Assembly (NCBI GenBank): GCA_028023455.1
Contig: JAQFVV010006246.1
Location: forward strand, 3,275,501-3,339,500
Source of the DNA: Epiperipatus broadwayi
Lineage: Eukaryota > Onychophora > Udeonychophora > Euonychophora > Peripatidae
Length of the DNA stretch: 64,000 nucleotides
Direction: 5' to 3'
The position numbers and the translations under genes were made by a program. The notes below the pieces were generated by a model, which was not told where the DNA came from, ran no database searches, and saw nothing but the letters and a program-made list of their open reading frames with translations. Shown here one piece after another: positions 36,548 through 49,065 of this stretch; position 1 is the stretch's first letter, and every line of letters starts with the position of its first letter.

Positions 36548-37195
36548 TCATATTTTTGGACATGTTTGGCATGCATAAGTCGGTACGCGGTCCTCCCACG
36601 AACAAATTAGGTTCCCCATGTGTTTTGAATTCGGTTGCTGTCTGAATATTATGTCTCTTCTTTGGTCTACTTCCGTTTTTTCTCGAATCCGTCTCATTTC
36701 TGCACTTATTTTCATTTGACTCAATATATTGTCTATTTCTTTAGATGGGTTGTCTCCATCTTCCTCTAGCATCAATCTTATTCTTATTGGCAGGTTTCGA
36801 CAGACCATTTTCACAATCTGTTTCTCTGACAAATTACATGCTTTTAATGTCCTGAATGTGGCTGCTTGATGCCTAAAAAATGCACATATCCCTCTGGTCC
36901 ATCCTCTTGAAACTTCTCTCGTATCAAATGGGGTCTAATGTTGTCTTGCCTTTCTTCACTCCAGAAAGCTCTCTCCAGGGCTGTCTTGTAATCTAAAAAA
37001 TGTCTGTGGTTGGTATAGCAATGAGTTCCACCAATCCATGACCTGCCCTTTTAGGTAGTACAATGCTATTATCATTTTAACCTTATCTGGTGTTCCATAA
37101 CTCACAAAGTATCTTTATAGACTCCAAAGGTGCTCTACTGGCGTCTCTTTCTTCTTCGCTCCATATACTTTTCTTATCAACTCCATCCTCTTTAT
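36548..37195 (-). pseudogene. Ty3/Gypsy gag, broken
   Basis: Minus-strand frame beginning near MELIRKVYGAKKKETPVEHL, then ALYYLKGQVMDWWNSLLYQ, the tryptophan-rich capsid motif of Gypsy gags, and FRHQAATFRTLKACNLSEKQ before the open frame at 36832-36548. Frameshifts and stops occur near 37115 and 36940. A clear CCHC knuckle is not seen; C..W...YACQTC near 36570 may be its remnant. A stop separates it from the protease frame. Confidence 0.8.
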
Positions 37196-38162
37196 GTGAT
37201 GTATATATATTTTTTTTCTATGTGCTAGGTTCCGAAACCCCAAACCCCCAAAGCAATGTGCTGCCCCCTTCCCAGACTTTTTTACACCTCCAATATTTCT
37301 TAAGTATATATATTTATATTTCTACCGTGGACTGATCGATATTTCACTATGTTATTTCGACTTACTCTTGTTTTCCACTTTTATAAAATCTTGTTTTAAA
37401 AACTAGTACAGATAGACTATTATTATTTCAAAACCTTCACTTCAAAGTTAGATTCAAATTCAGAAATTGTCAAAATAATTATAAAAGCAAAAAGTGACAA
37501 ATATATTAAAATTCATAGCTACTGTGTGGGTGTAAATTAAATATAATTCATTACTCGAATTTCTTTTAAAACAATGTTAATTTAATAGATATATATAAAA
37601 AAATTATTTTTATCTAGTTACGACATCTTATAGTAATAAGTTATAGAAATCCAAACAATCTTTTTGTATCTAGTTAAAATGGATTAATCCTAAAGGTTAA
37701 CCACTTAAAAACTTGTTTACTTTTTTCTTTTAAAATATCTGTATTACTTTTTTTTTTCTTAAAAAAAAATCAATCGTGAACAAGAAAAACATTTACGTTC
37801 ATTATTTACAAAAAAAAATCCATAACACACTGATATTCTTTAAAAACCATACTAACCTAAACTGATTACTTTATGAAATGCTTTTATATTCTGCACTCAG
37901 TTGGTATTTTTCATATAGCCTAAAAAGTTTTTTTTTTTATTCTTATAAACTTAATATTAACTACATCCAACTCTGCCAATATAATATAACTTCCATTTTC
38001 CTAATTTTTTTTCTTTAGCTAAACAATAATGATCTGACAAAACCAATACGTATGTATTTATTTATTTCCCCCCAAAAAAAAAAATTCATGCTAATTTCTT
38101 TTATATTTTTCTTTCCTTCATTGACTTACTTCTCTTCGAGGCTCTTTCGTTGGATCGCTATT
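37196..38162. other. Gypsy leader between 5' LTR and gag
   Basis: AT-rich leader with homopolymer runs. In element direction the 5' LTR is followed by AATAGCGATCCAACG, the expected primer-binding position; it starts TAG rather than the usual TGG, so the tRNA primer is not assigned. Confidence 0.6.
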
Positions 38163-39871
38163 TGTAATGTGATGTACTGTTTTCCATATATTTTTTTACC
38201 CATATAATGTAGTCTTGTAAGATCATGTGTATGTATATATAACGATATACGTATATGCATAATTGTTTAAAAGACAATTCGAAAATTATTCCATTTTTAT
38301 CACCCAGCATATTTATGAGCATCAATTTATGACCTCAAGCACCAATCCTATATTTCTATAAGAATTATGCTGGGAGAGCTGGATTACCAATATGGAAATG
38401 CCCCTGGACTAGCTCAGCTCAGGGCGGGTTTTAAAATTTACCGGCAGTATATCTAACCCTCCCTTTTTCTTTTTATTTTAAAAAAAAACTCATAACACAA
38501 AAAAAAAACCATTCATTTTATACACATTTATTAGCAATGATATTTATGTATGTATAAAAAAAACATATTATTTATGTAAGTTGAATTAGTGTCCCTTTTC
38601 TCTTTTAAATTAAAGATTCATATCAGTTTTTTTTTTGTTTGCTCTTTTTGCCAAAACTCCCACACACGAATATGCTATTATATGTATTTTGCACCGAAGA
38701 TTTAATTGGACTAATTTATACACTAATAAATTCCATAGAAAATAGTCTGACCTCTCCGGGCAAAGAAAAGAAATTTTAAGTTCGCAATTGTGTCAAATAA
38801 CAGTTTTCTCAATTTCATGGAGTAAGCTTACTAAAAGTGACATATATATGCAAATAGAAAAAAAAATACCTGCATTTCCCTGGGGAATTGATCGAATCCA
38901 CCTGGTGAAAAGGGAATCTCCGGTCCTTTGTTGGTGAACAAACTTTTTTTTTTGAAGTTCAGGTTCCATGGCTAAAGTCTATTTATTTATTTATTTTCTT
39001 CATCTTATGGCGATTCAACATTGTTGCTTATTGAGTGAATTCTCCGGGCTTGACATCCCTTCTTCGATATCGGCAGCTGCTATACATTCGGAGGGGAAAG
39101 GATTTTGACCCTCCACATGTTGAAGCCTCTACCCCAGCCTGACCATATTTTATCAAATGTATATCACGATGATCTCTCGATTTTTATTTCTTTTTATCAG
39201 TCTACCTTCTGCTTTCTTCCACCTCCAAACTTATACTAATCTCTATTTTTTTTTTAAATTATCGAATTTATCTTTCTTTTCATTCATTTTCAATTATATT
39301 TTCATTCACATTCTGTATGCCTTTGTTGGAATGCACCACAAAAGCTTTTAATACCTATTTCTTTCCAATTAATATTTAATTAGCGTTAGACATTCCACAA
39401 TTTTTATAATAATTACTTTCATTGTTCTGCAAAATCAGTCTTCCATCTTGACATTTACAGTTCTTTTGTTGACTTAATATGTATATATTTAAAAAGTTTA
39501 TCATTTTTATTTTGTGAATTTTTCATTTTTAATGGTTCAAAAACGCACTCACACATATACATAGTGATATGTATAGCTGGGTTTGGCAAAAGTAATAAAA
39601 ATCAGAGCAAGTGTATAACCCCCCCCCCCCATACCTCTTTTATGAGTTCTCTTTTTTTTAATTAAAATAACTAAATCAATCCAATCCGACCACGCAAATA
39701 ACTGTTGATTGTACATCAACTGGGAAATATTAAGTTTTGTTAGTAAAGTAATATATATTTTTAATAATATGTTAGTAATGAGATATATATATATTTAATA
39801 ATGCATCAAGTATACAAATCCATATTTGTCTAATTATCGCAACCAGGTTTGATTATGCCTGACCTGTTGCA
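38163..39871 (-). repeat. 5' LTR of the Gypsy element
   Basis: 1,709-bp partner of 31637-33379 with the same ends (TGTAATG...CCTGTTGCA on the + strand). Small indels in T and C runs account for most of the length difference. Confidence 0.92.
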
Positions 39872-41249
39872 ATATATATTGTGCACATTCCAATTTAACT
39901 TGTGATGTAATTGCAAGTGTGCATAAAATAACAAAAAAATATCACATTTTCTTTTAAGGAAGGAGAAGATATAGGGCATCCAAGTTCAAACCCTACATGA
40001 TCAAGTGCCCAAAAGCCTAAGATAGAGAGGGGGCAAATATTTGTCCTCTCTATTCAACTTTGTGTTGGTAAAGTGGATAATCTATATTTTGAATAGTTTA
40101 ATAGTTGTACTTAAAAGGTAGAATTTTAAGACTTTCCCCCCCCCCCCTCCCACATTTTTTTTTTTTTTTTCCCCCCCCTTCTCCTTTTTCCTTTCAATTT
40201 TTTTTTCCCCCCCCAAAATCTACAAAAAAAAATTTTTTCCCTTTTTATAATAATTTAATATTTAAATCACACCCCCCACAACCCAAAAACAAATAAAATT
40301 GGGGGGGAGACCCAGAGAGAGAAAAAAAGGAAATAAAATCAAAACCAGTCCTACTGTTTCAAGACACATATAAATAGTTGTCTGTAGACACATACTATTA
40401 AATAAATTTTTTTTTCTGATGTTGTTTATTAACATTCTTTAAAATTAATTTATTCTTAATAGATTCTAATATTTTTTCTTTAATCATACTTTAATTCTAA
40501 ATAGTCTTATTAATTTATTTTCTGAATTTTAAGTTATAGCTTTTCAAATCATTCAAATTATTTTTTATGAGCAAGTTTTATATGTTTGAATATCTGAGTG
40601 TGTGCCTGTATTTACAGATATAAACTTAGAAACAATTACACATTTTGATATTGGTTAAAAACAGTTATACTATTTTGGATTAATTTGTTTTATTATGTCT
40701 GGAAAAGTTAGAGTTTCACTTAAATTTTTCAGATGGAGTTCAAGGGTTAATTAGAGATGAAGGTCAAAGTTTAGACATAGTCAAAAAGAGGTGTGTGAAA
40801 GGATAGAGACAAAGATACATTAATTAGTCACTTGTGAGATGACAGGATCAAGACATTTTTGGATTTCTTCATGGAAAATAAAATTTAAAAACATTGTCAA
40901 ATTTTGAAAATATTTCGATCAGATGGTTTAACTAATGGAAACATGTTTTTGGTAACAAAAATAACTGTATGATGTCATCAGAGCAAGCCACATATATAGG
41001 AAACAAAGAAGGCTGAAAGGAAAGAAAACTAGATTGCTTTAGAGAGCCAGAGATTGTTTAAAGGTTTTTATATCAACATGATAGGATAGAAAATATTTTG
41101 ATCCGAGTTTTTTTTTTACATTTTTAGGTTTAGCCACATTCATTTTTCATAACTCACTTTCTCATATTACTTTTGTTCAAGGTTATATGTTCTAAGGAAT
41201 ACTAATTTTTTGGTATTTGACATGTTTTTTTATCATTTAATTTTACTCC
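39872..41249. other. Intron with a homopolymer-rich block
   Basis: No gene. 40130-40330 is made almost entirely of alternating C, T and A runs and looks unlike everything around it. Near 39990-40010, aagttcaaaccct resembles a pol III B box, but no A box is clear. The 63-codon + strand frame over 40105-40296 is a low-complexity artefact. Confidence 0.7.
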
Positions 41250-42340
41250 AAATCAGCAATTTTCATATCCTACCTCTTCTGTCCATGCTGGTATTATGCC
41301 ATCTTATCCCTATAATAAAGCATTAACGTTTCTTGAAATATGTTCAGTGCCATTGAAATTCTGAATGATAGCCAATTGCATTTAAATAACTCCACAAGAG
41401 TTGTTAGATTTCTGCTGACTTGTCCATCACAGCTATTTTGTGAAACGCAGATTTAAGATCTACTTTTGTGAAATGCAATGCATTTTTCAGCCAGCCAATA
41501 TCTCTCTCATATGAATGAAGAGATATCTTTTATTTAAATATATTCAGAATTGGCCATTGGGTTTTGTTATCATGATTAGCAATAGCTTAATATGTCATTT
41601 CTAGTGGCATCAATAGGCCTTTATTGATCAATTTTTGAATTTTCTTCTTTACTTTTGTTTTCTGTGCAAGTACAATTTTTCACTGTTTACACATAATCAG
41701 GCATGTGTAGTTAACTAACTTAATCTCAACTAGGCCCATTTATATTATCCCAACTCTTCACTAAATAAACTGAATATTTATTTTTAATTTGTTGTTCGAG
41801 GGAATTTTGTTTTACTATACCAACTTGAATTCCTATCATGTGAAATCATTTCCTTCTCATTAAAGTGCTATTTTTTTGTTATGTATAGTGGTAATTGATT
41901 CTTTTGCTCACCCCAGTAATTTCAATGCATTTCTTCTCACATCTTGATTCTTAACATCTGTTTTTTTTAAACGTTAGCTTCAGCATAGTGCATTTCAATC
42001 TATCATGGACATTATCAATATCCCTTAGACATTAATTATCCCCAGTTAATCTTTTTTTCACAAATTTGCAATTTCATCATGAATTGTTGTTATTCCTGTA
42101 CTTCCAAGTTTTTAAAATATGAGTGTTAAAGGATTTATATCCCCTATTTTTCTACACCTGAATTTACTCTTGGCTATCTCTCTTCCCATATTTTTTTCTT
42201 GCCCCATTTGAAACATTTTTTGCTTCCACTTACAATCTTTTCCACAACAGAAGCCTATGGCTTTATTTCTCTTTTTCTATTCTGGCTTTTGCACTTTAAT
42301 AAATTTTTTATCCATCTTTAAAAACTCCCATATAATAATA
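41250..42340 (-). pseudogene. Very old Ty3/Gypsy pol relic
   Basis: Translating the minus strand across many frame changes gives recognisable RT blocks: KVKKKIQKLINKGLLMPLE (about 41660), VDLKSAFHKIAV (about 41450-41425; first catalytic Asp retained), then NIFQETLM, and GIIPAW where YMDD would follow, so the active site is lost. Upstream (41700-42340) there are traces of the pre-RT region (SWDNINGP) and CCGKDCKWK, possibly a zinc-knuckle remnant. No open frame survives. It is much older than the Gypsy at 31637-39871 and belongs to a different lineage. Confidence 0.7.
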
Positions 42341-42579
42341 TTGTCTTCTTGTTTTCATTTAAAGGCATGAGATTGTTCTAAAATTGGTTGTATATACAAG
42401 TAAATTGGCCATTTAAACAGAATTTTTTTAAAAATTTTGTTTATTGATAATTAATTTTTGATATTTATTTTATTAATTGATCATTCGATGGCTGGCTAAT
42501 TCACTATTTATATATTTCTACATGCATTTTCTTATTAGACTAATGTCATTTTAAAAATTATTATGTGATTTATTTCTAG

Positions 42580-42764
42580 ATTGTGGTAGTGATCTGATTA
42601 ACACATCTAATGGAACAATTTTGTCTCCGCGTTATCCTCATAATTATCCTCATGATCAGGATTGTATTTGGAGAATTACTGAACCACTTGGCAATAGAAT
42701 TAAGTTTACACTTGACACTTTACGGATAGAAGACCATGTAAATTGCAGTTATGATTATTTGGAG
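42580..42764 (+). CDS. CUB domain exon, first half (cubilin-like gene)
   Basis: A 185-nt internal exon: acceptor gatttatttctag, donor GTGAGA. It enters in phase 1 (the split codon completes Asp or Asn before Cys-Gly) and exits in phase 0. The peptide carries the classic start of a CUB domain: CGSDLINTSNGTILSPRYP, HNYP, the second Cys in DCIWRI, then LRIED, and the third Cys in NCSYDYLE. The Glu of LRIED and the Asp of YDYLE are the usual calcium ligands, completed by the Asp of HSDES in the next exon. Joined to 58207-58369 it gives ...YDYLE-IRDGLLETS..., a complete CUB domain of 116 codons with four cysteines. Extracellular ligand-binding role expected; cubilin is the best guess. Confidence 0.92.
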
Positions 42765-43417
42765 GTGAGAATAAAAAATAATTTTTATTTTATTTACAGG
42801 TTTAATCTGATCATGTATATGTTGAAGCTAAGATTTTTATGGATAAAAAAATGTAACATACCCCATATTAATTCTTATGATCATCCATGTGAAATATTAA
42901 AAGAGTATCATTATTTTGGCAAAATAACATTTATCTTTGAATGGGTAGGGAACTATATCATTGTCCTATAAAAATGTAGACAACCAAAAAGCACAGAACA
43001 ACTATAAGTATCATATTTTATTCAATCAAATCTAAATTGAGGTTCAGACCTGAGTATAAATGAAGTGATTGGTAGGATTTAAATTTAGTTATTCATTTTT
43101 ATGAATCTGCTTAATGAGTTCATCCATACAGATGGTAATTTAACTCATTTTATCATTTTTATTAATATAATCTGAATTTTTTCAAAATCTCCATAGCTGC
43201 TCTAAATATTTCTGATGGTGATTGTCATATCTAGATAGGGTTTTGGTGCTAAAGAATTCATTTGATGACCAGTTATTAAAATATGGTAATCAACTATTAA
43301 AGATCATAAAATAATATTTGACTGCATTAGCTTGCTCACCTCTTCTAATCTAGATGTAATTTGTTTTTCATTTCTAATTTAACATTCTTCCCGTAATCTT
43401 ATTCTAAGAATTGAGTG
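42765..43417. other. Intron sequence
   Basis: No gene or clear repeat. The open frame continuing from the exon to 42971 is intron read-through past a good GTGAGA donor. Confidence 0.6.
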
Positions 43418-45061
43418 TGTACAAGTTATTACCCTAAACTTTGAGTAGGTATATTTATGAGCATGGGCTGAATCCCATCTCAAGCGCCAGTCTTATCAAT
43501 TAATAAGAATTATACCCCTTGAAAACAAAATAAAAGGTGCTAGTAGACACTCTTTCGGTATCTTATCCAGACTAGCTCAATCTCAAGGTCTGGGGAACAA
43601 TGTCTATTGGGAGAACAAAATCAAGATGATCTTATGAAGAGATGTCATATATATATATAATTTCTATGTGCCCACAAATCCTATTACAATAGCCCAGAAG
43701 TTATCAAAATCCCAGAATGCAAATAATACACAAGTTATAATCAAATTCTAAAATTTATTAACACACATATACATATCTCAATATCTTAAGCAATACAACT
43801 CATTTATTCCAATACACATATATATAAGATTCATATAAATATTAATGAAATAGTGCAATTACACATCAGAGTTGTTTATTAAATGATTTAAGAAATTGTT
43901 TATTACTTTCTTTAAATTGGAATAACATATGTTTCTTAGTCTATTACTAAATGTTCATTGAATATATATTGAGAAAGGGTGATGGTTATCTCTGTTAAGG
44001 GTGAATGTTCACATGGTCAATGCTAATGATCTGTAAGCTTATAGTCTTAAAGGAATACTAGTTTTAGCAAGAGTTGTTGATCTGAACAATAATAACATGC
44101 TCTGAAATATTCTACACAAAATAATCCATCCTAGAGATTAAGGAGATGATTTTTAATTTGCTTGTGAGAGGTTCTAGCTGTTTGGAGTTCATGGCCATTA
44201 CACTTGATTAAATAAACAGCAAATCTCCATAAATAAAGTTCAGGTGAGTCCCACAATAACTGTCCAATGAGCCAGCCTAATGAACCAGTACAATTATATT
44301 TACCCCTGCATTTCATTGGAGTACACTAATAAATTTTCATTAATGATAATAATGTTAATATGTTTTTCCTTTTTTCTCACTTCTTTCTTATCACCTGTAT
44401 CTATTTTTTAATTTTAATCACTGACTAAATCGCTGAGAAAAAATATATAGTTCTTTTCTGTAATGCTCTTTAACCTCACTTTTCTTTTTATCTATTCATA
44501 CACTGATGATAAGATCTCAAGACTGCTTTTAATTTCCATTGTTCTAAAATACTAACTTGACCAGTTCTAAGAATTCCGGTGGACAGAGTCATTAACTGAA
44601 ACTGCCCTCAGTGCAACTTTCAATTCTTTTTATTACTCTCCGGCCTTATATGCTTAATAGGTTTTCATTAAGAAACATGTGCTACTACTGACATTATTTA
44701 AAGCTATAGCTTACGACATTAATAAACAACAAAAAATATATATAAAACACAAATAATAAAAAAATAACACAACTCCGCACATAATCGCTTTTCTACATCC
44801 TCACATATAAATGTGTTAGTAATTCTACACACATCACAATAACATGTACAACAAATATATATATATATGTACATATTCATGCCTTTAACTGATTAACGTA
44901 TTCCATTCATACTCTTTTGTAACAGGGTTCGAATGACTATTTATAAATTTTCCTGCATCTACCTATTTAATTCGTAACACCACTTGCAATTAACACTCTT
45001 TATACTTATTATTACCTTTTACTTACTTTATCACCCATATTCGAACCCAGCTAGTGTTACA
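43418..45061 (-). mobile_element. Probable decayed solo LTR related to the Gypsy LTRs
   Basis: Its + strand start region shares atatttatgagcat, ctcaagcgccagtctta and ataagaattat, in order, with the LTR at 31637. Its right end read on the minus strand is TGTAACACTAGCTGGGTTCG, and an inverted copy (tgtaacagggttcgaat) lies at 44922, so the terminus can fold into a hairpin as in the Gypsy LTR. Left limit tgtaca at 43418-43423 is tentative, and no target duplication is visible. Confidence 0.5.
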
Positions 45062-46041
45062 CTAAATATGTACTCTACATGGAAACTCATAGATTTCTTG
45101 ATCTTTAAAATGTCTTTCATCTTTAAATTTGATTAATATGTTATTGAATTTCTGCTTATTGGAAAATATTATCTTGATATTGTAGCATCTCAACAAATAC
45201 TAATTTTTCAGTAGTTTTCTTTATATAAGAAATGTGCAACATTAGGGATATTTTTTTGAAGATTAATGCATTTAAATATTGTAGCATTAAAATAATGCTT
45301 TTCACTGACAAAAGATTAATAATACTTGGATCAAATTTAAAAAGTACAATCCCTCTTAAGCCTTAAAAAAGTATGTTAGACCACTTGTGTACAGAAGTAG
45401 ATGAGCATGCTGATGTAGTCAAACTTCACTCATCATATTCAGCATTTGCTATCCAAGATTTTGTCACTGGTTATCATGTAGATCTCTTCAACATTAAGAA
45501 TCATATCTAGTTGTGATAACCATTATTAGAAGATATTTGCAGTCATATAGAGATTTTGGGAAGACTAAATTGTATTAATAGATGTATAGTAACAGCCAAA
45601 CAACCTTTTATATTGAAGAGTTCTATTATATAGCTTTTATAGAAACCAAAATTAAACTAAAATCCAACCTCTCCTTATTCCTTCATGTCTGGTCTCATAA
45701 ACTTATTTAATTTTTTTTTTGAGTGAATAAAAATATTATTCTTATACTTATTCTGTTTTGCTTTGTAATTTTCTGATTTAATTATTGTTTTGTTCTTACT
45801 CAGGTAAATAGTATTTATGTCTTTGCAATGATCATAAATTGAAGACAAATGTTATTTGCCAAAATTTTATTTTACATAGTTTTTTTCAACAGTTACAATG
45901 GATTATCCTATCTATCTATATATCTGTGTCTCTATTTGTTTGTCCACCAATTTGTATTTATCTATCAGTCTAATTTTTCAGATTTATGATGAACTTCTAT
46001 AAGCTTGTTACAAATCTTTAACCATCATTTAGTCTAAAATC
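45062..46041. other. Intron sequence
   Basis: AT-rich, with a short tatc-type microsatellite around 45910-45935. No gene seen. Confidence 0.6.
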
Positions 46042-46049
46042 TTCTAGAC

Positions 46050-46479
46050 CAGCTGTCAGCAATCTTTTAGATATTTCAGACCACTAACATGATTTTTAAA
46101 GATACAAATTAATACAAGCATTGTGTATGATATATATTTATTAATAACTTTAATTTTAACACAAGTGTGTGCCATAGTCAAATTCGATGCCTAGTTAATT
46201 GTATAGAATTCAGTATTCTTATTTATTTTTTCTATGCTGCCAATGGAGTAGCAGTTAATTAAATGCCTCTGAGGTAGACGTTTACAAGTCACAGATGTAT
46301 TTTTTAACAAGTGAATTAGGAATATAATGTTCTTTTTTTATTTTACATATAATAATAGTACAGCTTAAATATAATTTATTTTTTATTTAAAAATTTTTTT
46401 AAATGAGCTTAGTGAATTTAAATAATATCTGAATTTCTTTGTTGACCATTAAAATTATATCATGGACCACTGACAGCTG
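46050..46479. mobile_element. hAT-type MITE with perfect 8-bp TSD
   Basis: A 430-bp element flanked by TTCTAGAC at 46042-46049 and 46480-46487. Ends: CAGCTGTCAGCAATCTTTTA on the left and CAGCTGTCAGTGGTCC on the right complement. CAG-starting short terminal repeats with 8-bp target duplications are diagnostic of hAT. No transposase inside. Confidence 0.93.
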
Positions 46480-46487
46480 TTCTAGAC

Positions 46488-48780
46488 TAATCTCTCTAGG
46501 TAACATATATCAGAAGTCATGGTTCAATGTATTTAGAAACTTGAAACCAGTTTTACATCTAAACAGGATACAATAATTAGATTTTCTAATAGTGTGTCTA
46601 ATTGCAACTGTAATGAGAGAATAATCAGGGAAGATTTTACTTTTAGTGATAGTTCAGGGTTTGTGACAAGCTTAAAATAGTCCATTATAAATCTTAAAGA
46701 TTTGATTAAATACAAATATTTATCAAAAGCATTTTATAAGCCAAGGAAATAAATATTAAATTGACTTTTTTTAGTGTAACAATTTCTAATATGAAATGAA
46801 CTAGAGATTTAAACCTTCAATTACATTTCTTAGAGCACAAGAATAACTATTTAAATATCATTTACATATATATATATATATGTAATGTTAAATTTATTTA
46901 CTGCACACACATATATATGTAATGTTAAATTTATTTACTGCAGTGCTATCGATATTTTTCAATGGATGGAAATATTTTTTATCCACATTACCACAGAATA
47001 AATATTTTAAGAACTAAATATGCCAAAATTAAATATTATGCTGGACCATCTTATTTAACTATCAAATTAAGTCACTAAGAGAGAAAAAACATTTTCAAAA
47101 TTAAAGATAACAGGCTTTGACTTATCTTAATTAACCTTTTGTAAAATTTTTAGCAGGGAAAATGAATCGAAAGAGTAAAAACATGTTTCAAAAAACTTTC
47201 ATAATTTTGAAGAGAAAATGACTGTATTTTTTAAAAAATATGTGTCACAATTTGAGAACATTAACTTAATGAAAGTATTTTAAATTATCAATTTTTGCAA
47301 AAAAATTATTTTACTTTTATATATATATATTATTAATAGAAGGATAGTGCGCACAAAAAATTCCTCCAACCATATTTTTTGCACAGGCCTTTTTCATTAT
47401 TTATAATTTTCAGTTCCAGTTGAGTTTTCTTCTTGAAGGTTTCCACACCTGAACATGACTAACTTGTTGTTTTGTGGTATGCAGTATTTTTATGTTAAAA
47501 AAATATTTTCCACTAAAATTTCCAGGTGATATTAACATACAAAGACTCATGTTCTTGGTTGAAGATGAGTTTGCAGACTATTTCAGGGGATAACATTTTT
47601 ACATTTTATTTTAGCAAAGGCAGGTTTCTTAGAAGAAGATGATGTCTAGCTTTTCGCTGAATTTAGCACAAGGTTTTCATTGTAGAACCCATTTTCAAGA
47701 CTAAACTCATACTATACTAAAAGCTATTCTATGCAATAGCATGGTAAATACTTTTCTCGGCTTTATTATTTGGATTAAGATGTGACTGCTGTCTTCAACA
47801 GCTAAGTTAGGAACATCTACTTACCAAAAATTTAGGTCTTCTGGGTTATTTACACCTAGTTTTTTTCTAGAAGAATATTGCCTACAAGTAATTACAATAT
47901 TTTGCTAACCTGATAATTGTGTAACAACCAATGAGATAAATTCTTACAAATGCCATTGTTCAACTAATCATAGACATTGAAAAATTACTCAAGAACTTAA
48001 ATTAGAATTATAAAACTTTTAGCATTTCTTTTTAATTAAAAAAATGTTTTTGAAAAAAGAAAAACAAGATAATCAATTGATTGTCCTGATTTGATTGTTT
48101 GCATTGAAGTGACATAAAGAAAAAATAACCCTGACTGATTAAAATCAAAATTTCTCAAAAGTATTAAAATCGTATTATTTTCATTTTAAATATACAATTA
48201 AAATAAAATTTTATCTCTCTTTTAAGTTTAATATGTATTAAATAATTTACAAAAAAGCAAAAATTATTATTCTCTTAGTACACTGTCATAATTTAAATAA
48301 AACTACTAATTAATTATAATTTCTGAAGAAAGAGTTACAAAAAGCTTGTGTTCATTCTTTTATAGTTTTTTTCTTCTACACTCAAAATATTCTCATCTTA
48401 AAATCATATTATTTAACAAATTTAATGTTTAAGAATTTTCATAATGTCATATTGGGACTTAAAATATTTAGTTCATTGAAGACCCATTATTATTATTAAA
48501 AATGTGCATGAAAAGTTAAATATTATTTTCCTCATTAATTAAATAACCGTAAACTAAACCTGAAGAACTATCAAATTATTTTTAATGCAGCTATATAGCC
48601 AAGTGGTTACAGTATATATGTACATTGTAACAGTACAGATTATTGGCATAATCCTTGGATGATAGGAAACAAAATATAAAATTTAATATAAAAGGAATGA
48701 GGATGAAAGATCAAAAATCTAACTATATTAAATAACTATAAGTTTAGCAGCATTACACAAAAGCAATACTCATACAGCAT
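46488..48780. other. Intron sequence
   Basis: No gene. A small direct duplication (atgtaatgttaaatttattt at about 46880 and 46917) surrounds an (AT)n run. At 48595-48650 tagccaagtggttaca resembles a tRNA A-box region without a matching B box. Confidence 0.6.
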
Positions 48781-48784
48781 CATG

Positions 48785-49065
48785 AATAATCAAAAATACC
48801 ATCAACAGTCAATCTTGTGACTGGATTTGAAATAGGTCTACAATAAACTAGGCTAATTATTTAGCCCATGCCAGCATGGGACATATTATTTAGACAGTAA
48901 TTTAGATGCACAAACTAAAGTGCTAATTCATAAGAATATAACATAAAAAAAATAATGATGGGATACTAAAACATGCTGGTCATCATCAATTTTTGATCAC
49001 TTAGTATTGTCAGTTTACTGGTAAACTATAACCTAATTTCTAATAAATAAATCCTAAGCTAAATA
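48785..49065 (-). repeat. Dispersed repeat family, copy Z
   Basis: The reverse complement matches 54410-54680 with shared words in order: attgatgatga(c/t)cagcat, catcattatt, atgaattagca, gtgcatc(t/c)aaatta, taaatagttagcct-like and caatccggcca-like. Unnamed family, no coding capacity, possibly SINE or LTR derived. Confidence 0.7.

Larger units (their letters stand above)
31637..39871 (-). mobile_element. Complete but decayed Ty3/Gypsy LTR retrotransposon
   Basis: 8.2 kb on the minus strand: 5' LTR 38163-39871, gag about 37195-36548, pol 36547-33412, polypurine tract 33380-33392, 3' LTR 31637-33379. Domain order protease-RT-RNase H-integrase is that of Ty3/Gypsy. No env is seen. Both flanks are (AT)n, so a target duplication cannot be proved. 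Confidence 0.95.

Noticed and set aside
31625-39885. Target duplication of the Gypsy element
   Set aside because: Both flanks are (AT)n; the 4-5 bases next to the LTRs (tatac and atata) do not match exactly.
40105-40296. Proline/phenylalanine-rich frame
   Set aside because: Pure translation of homopolymer runs.
42765-42971. Continuation of the CUB frame past the exon
   Set aside because: A strong GTGAGA donor and loss of CUB similarity mark it as intron.
48595-48660. tRNA-like A box, possible tRNA gene
   Set aside because: No B box, no acceptor pairing and no T arm.
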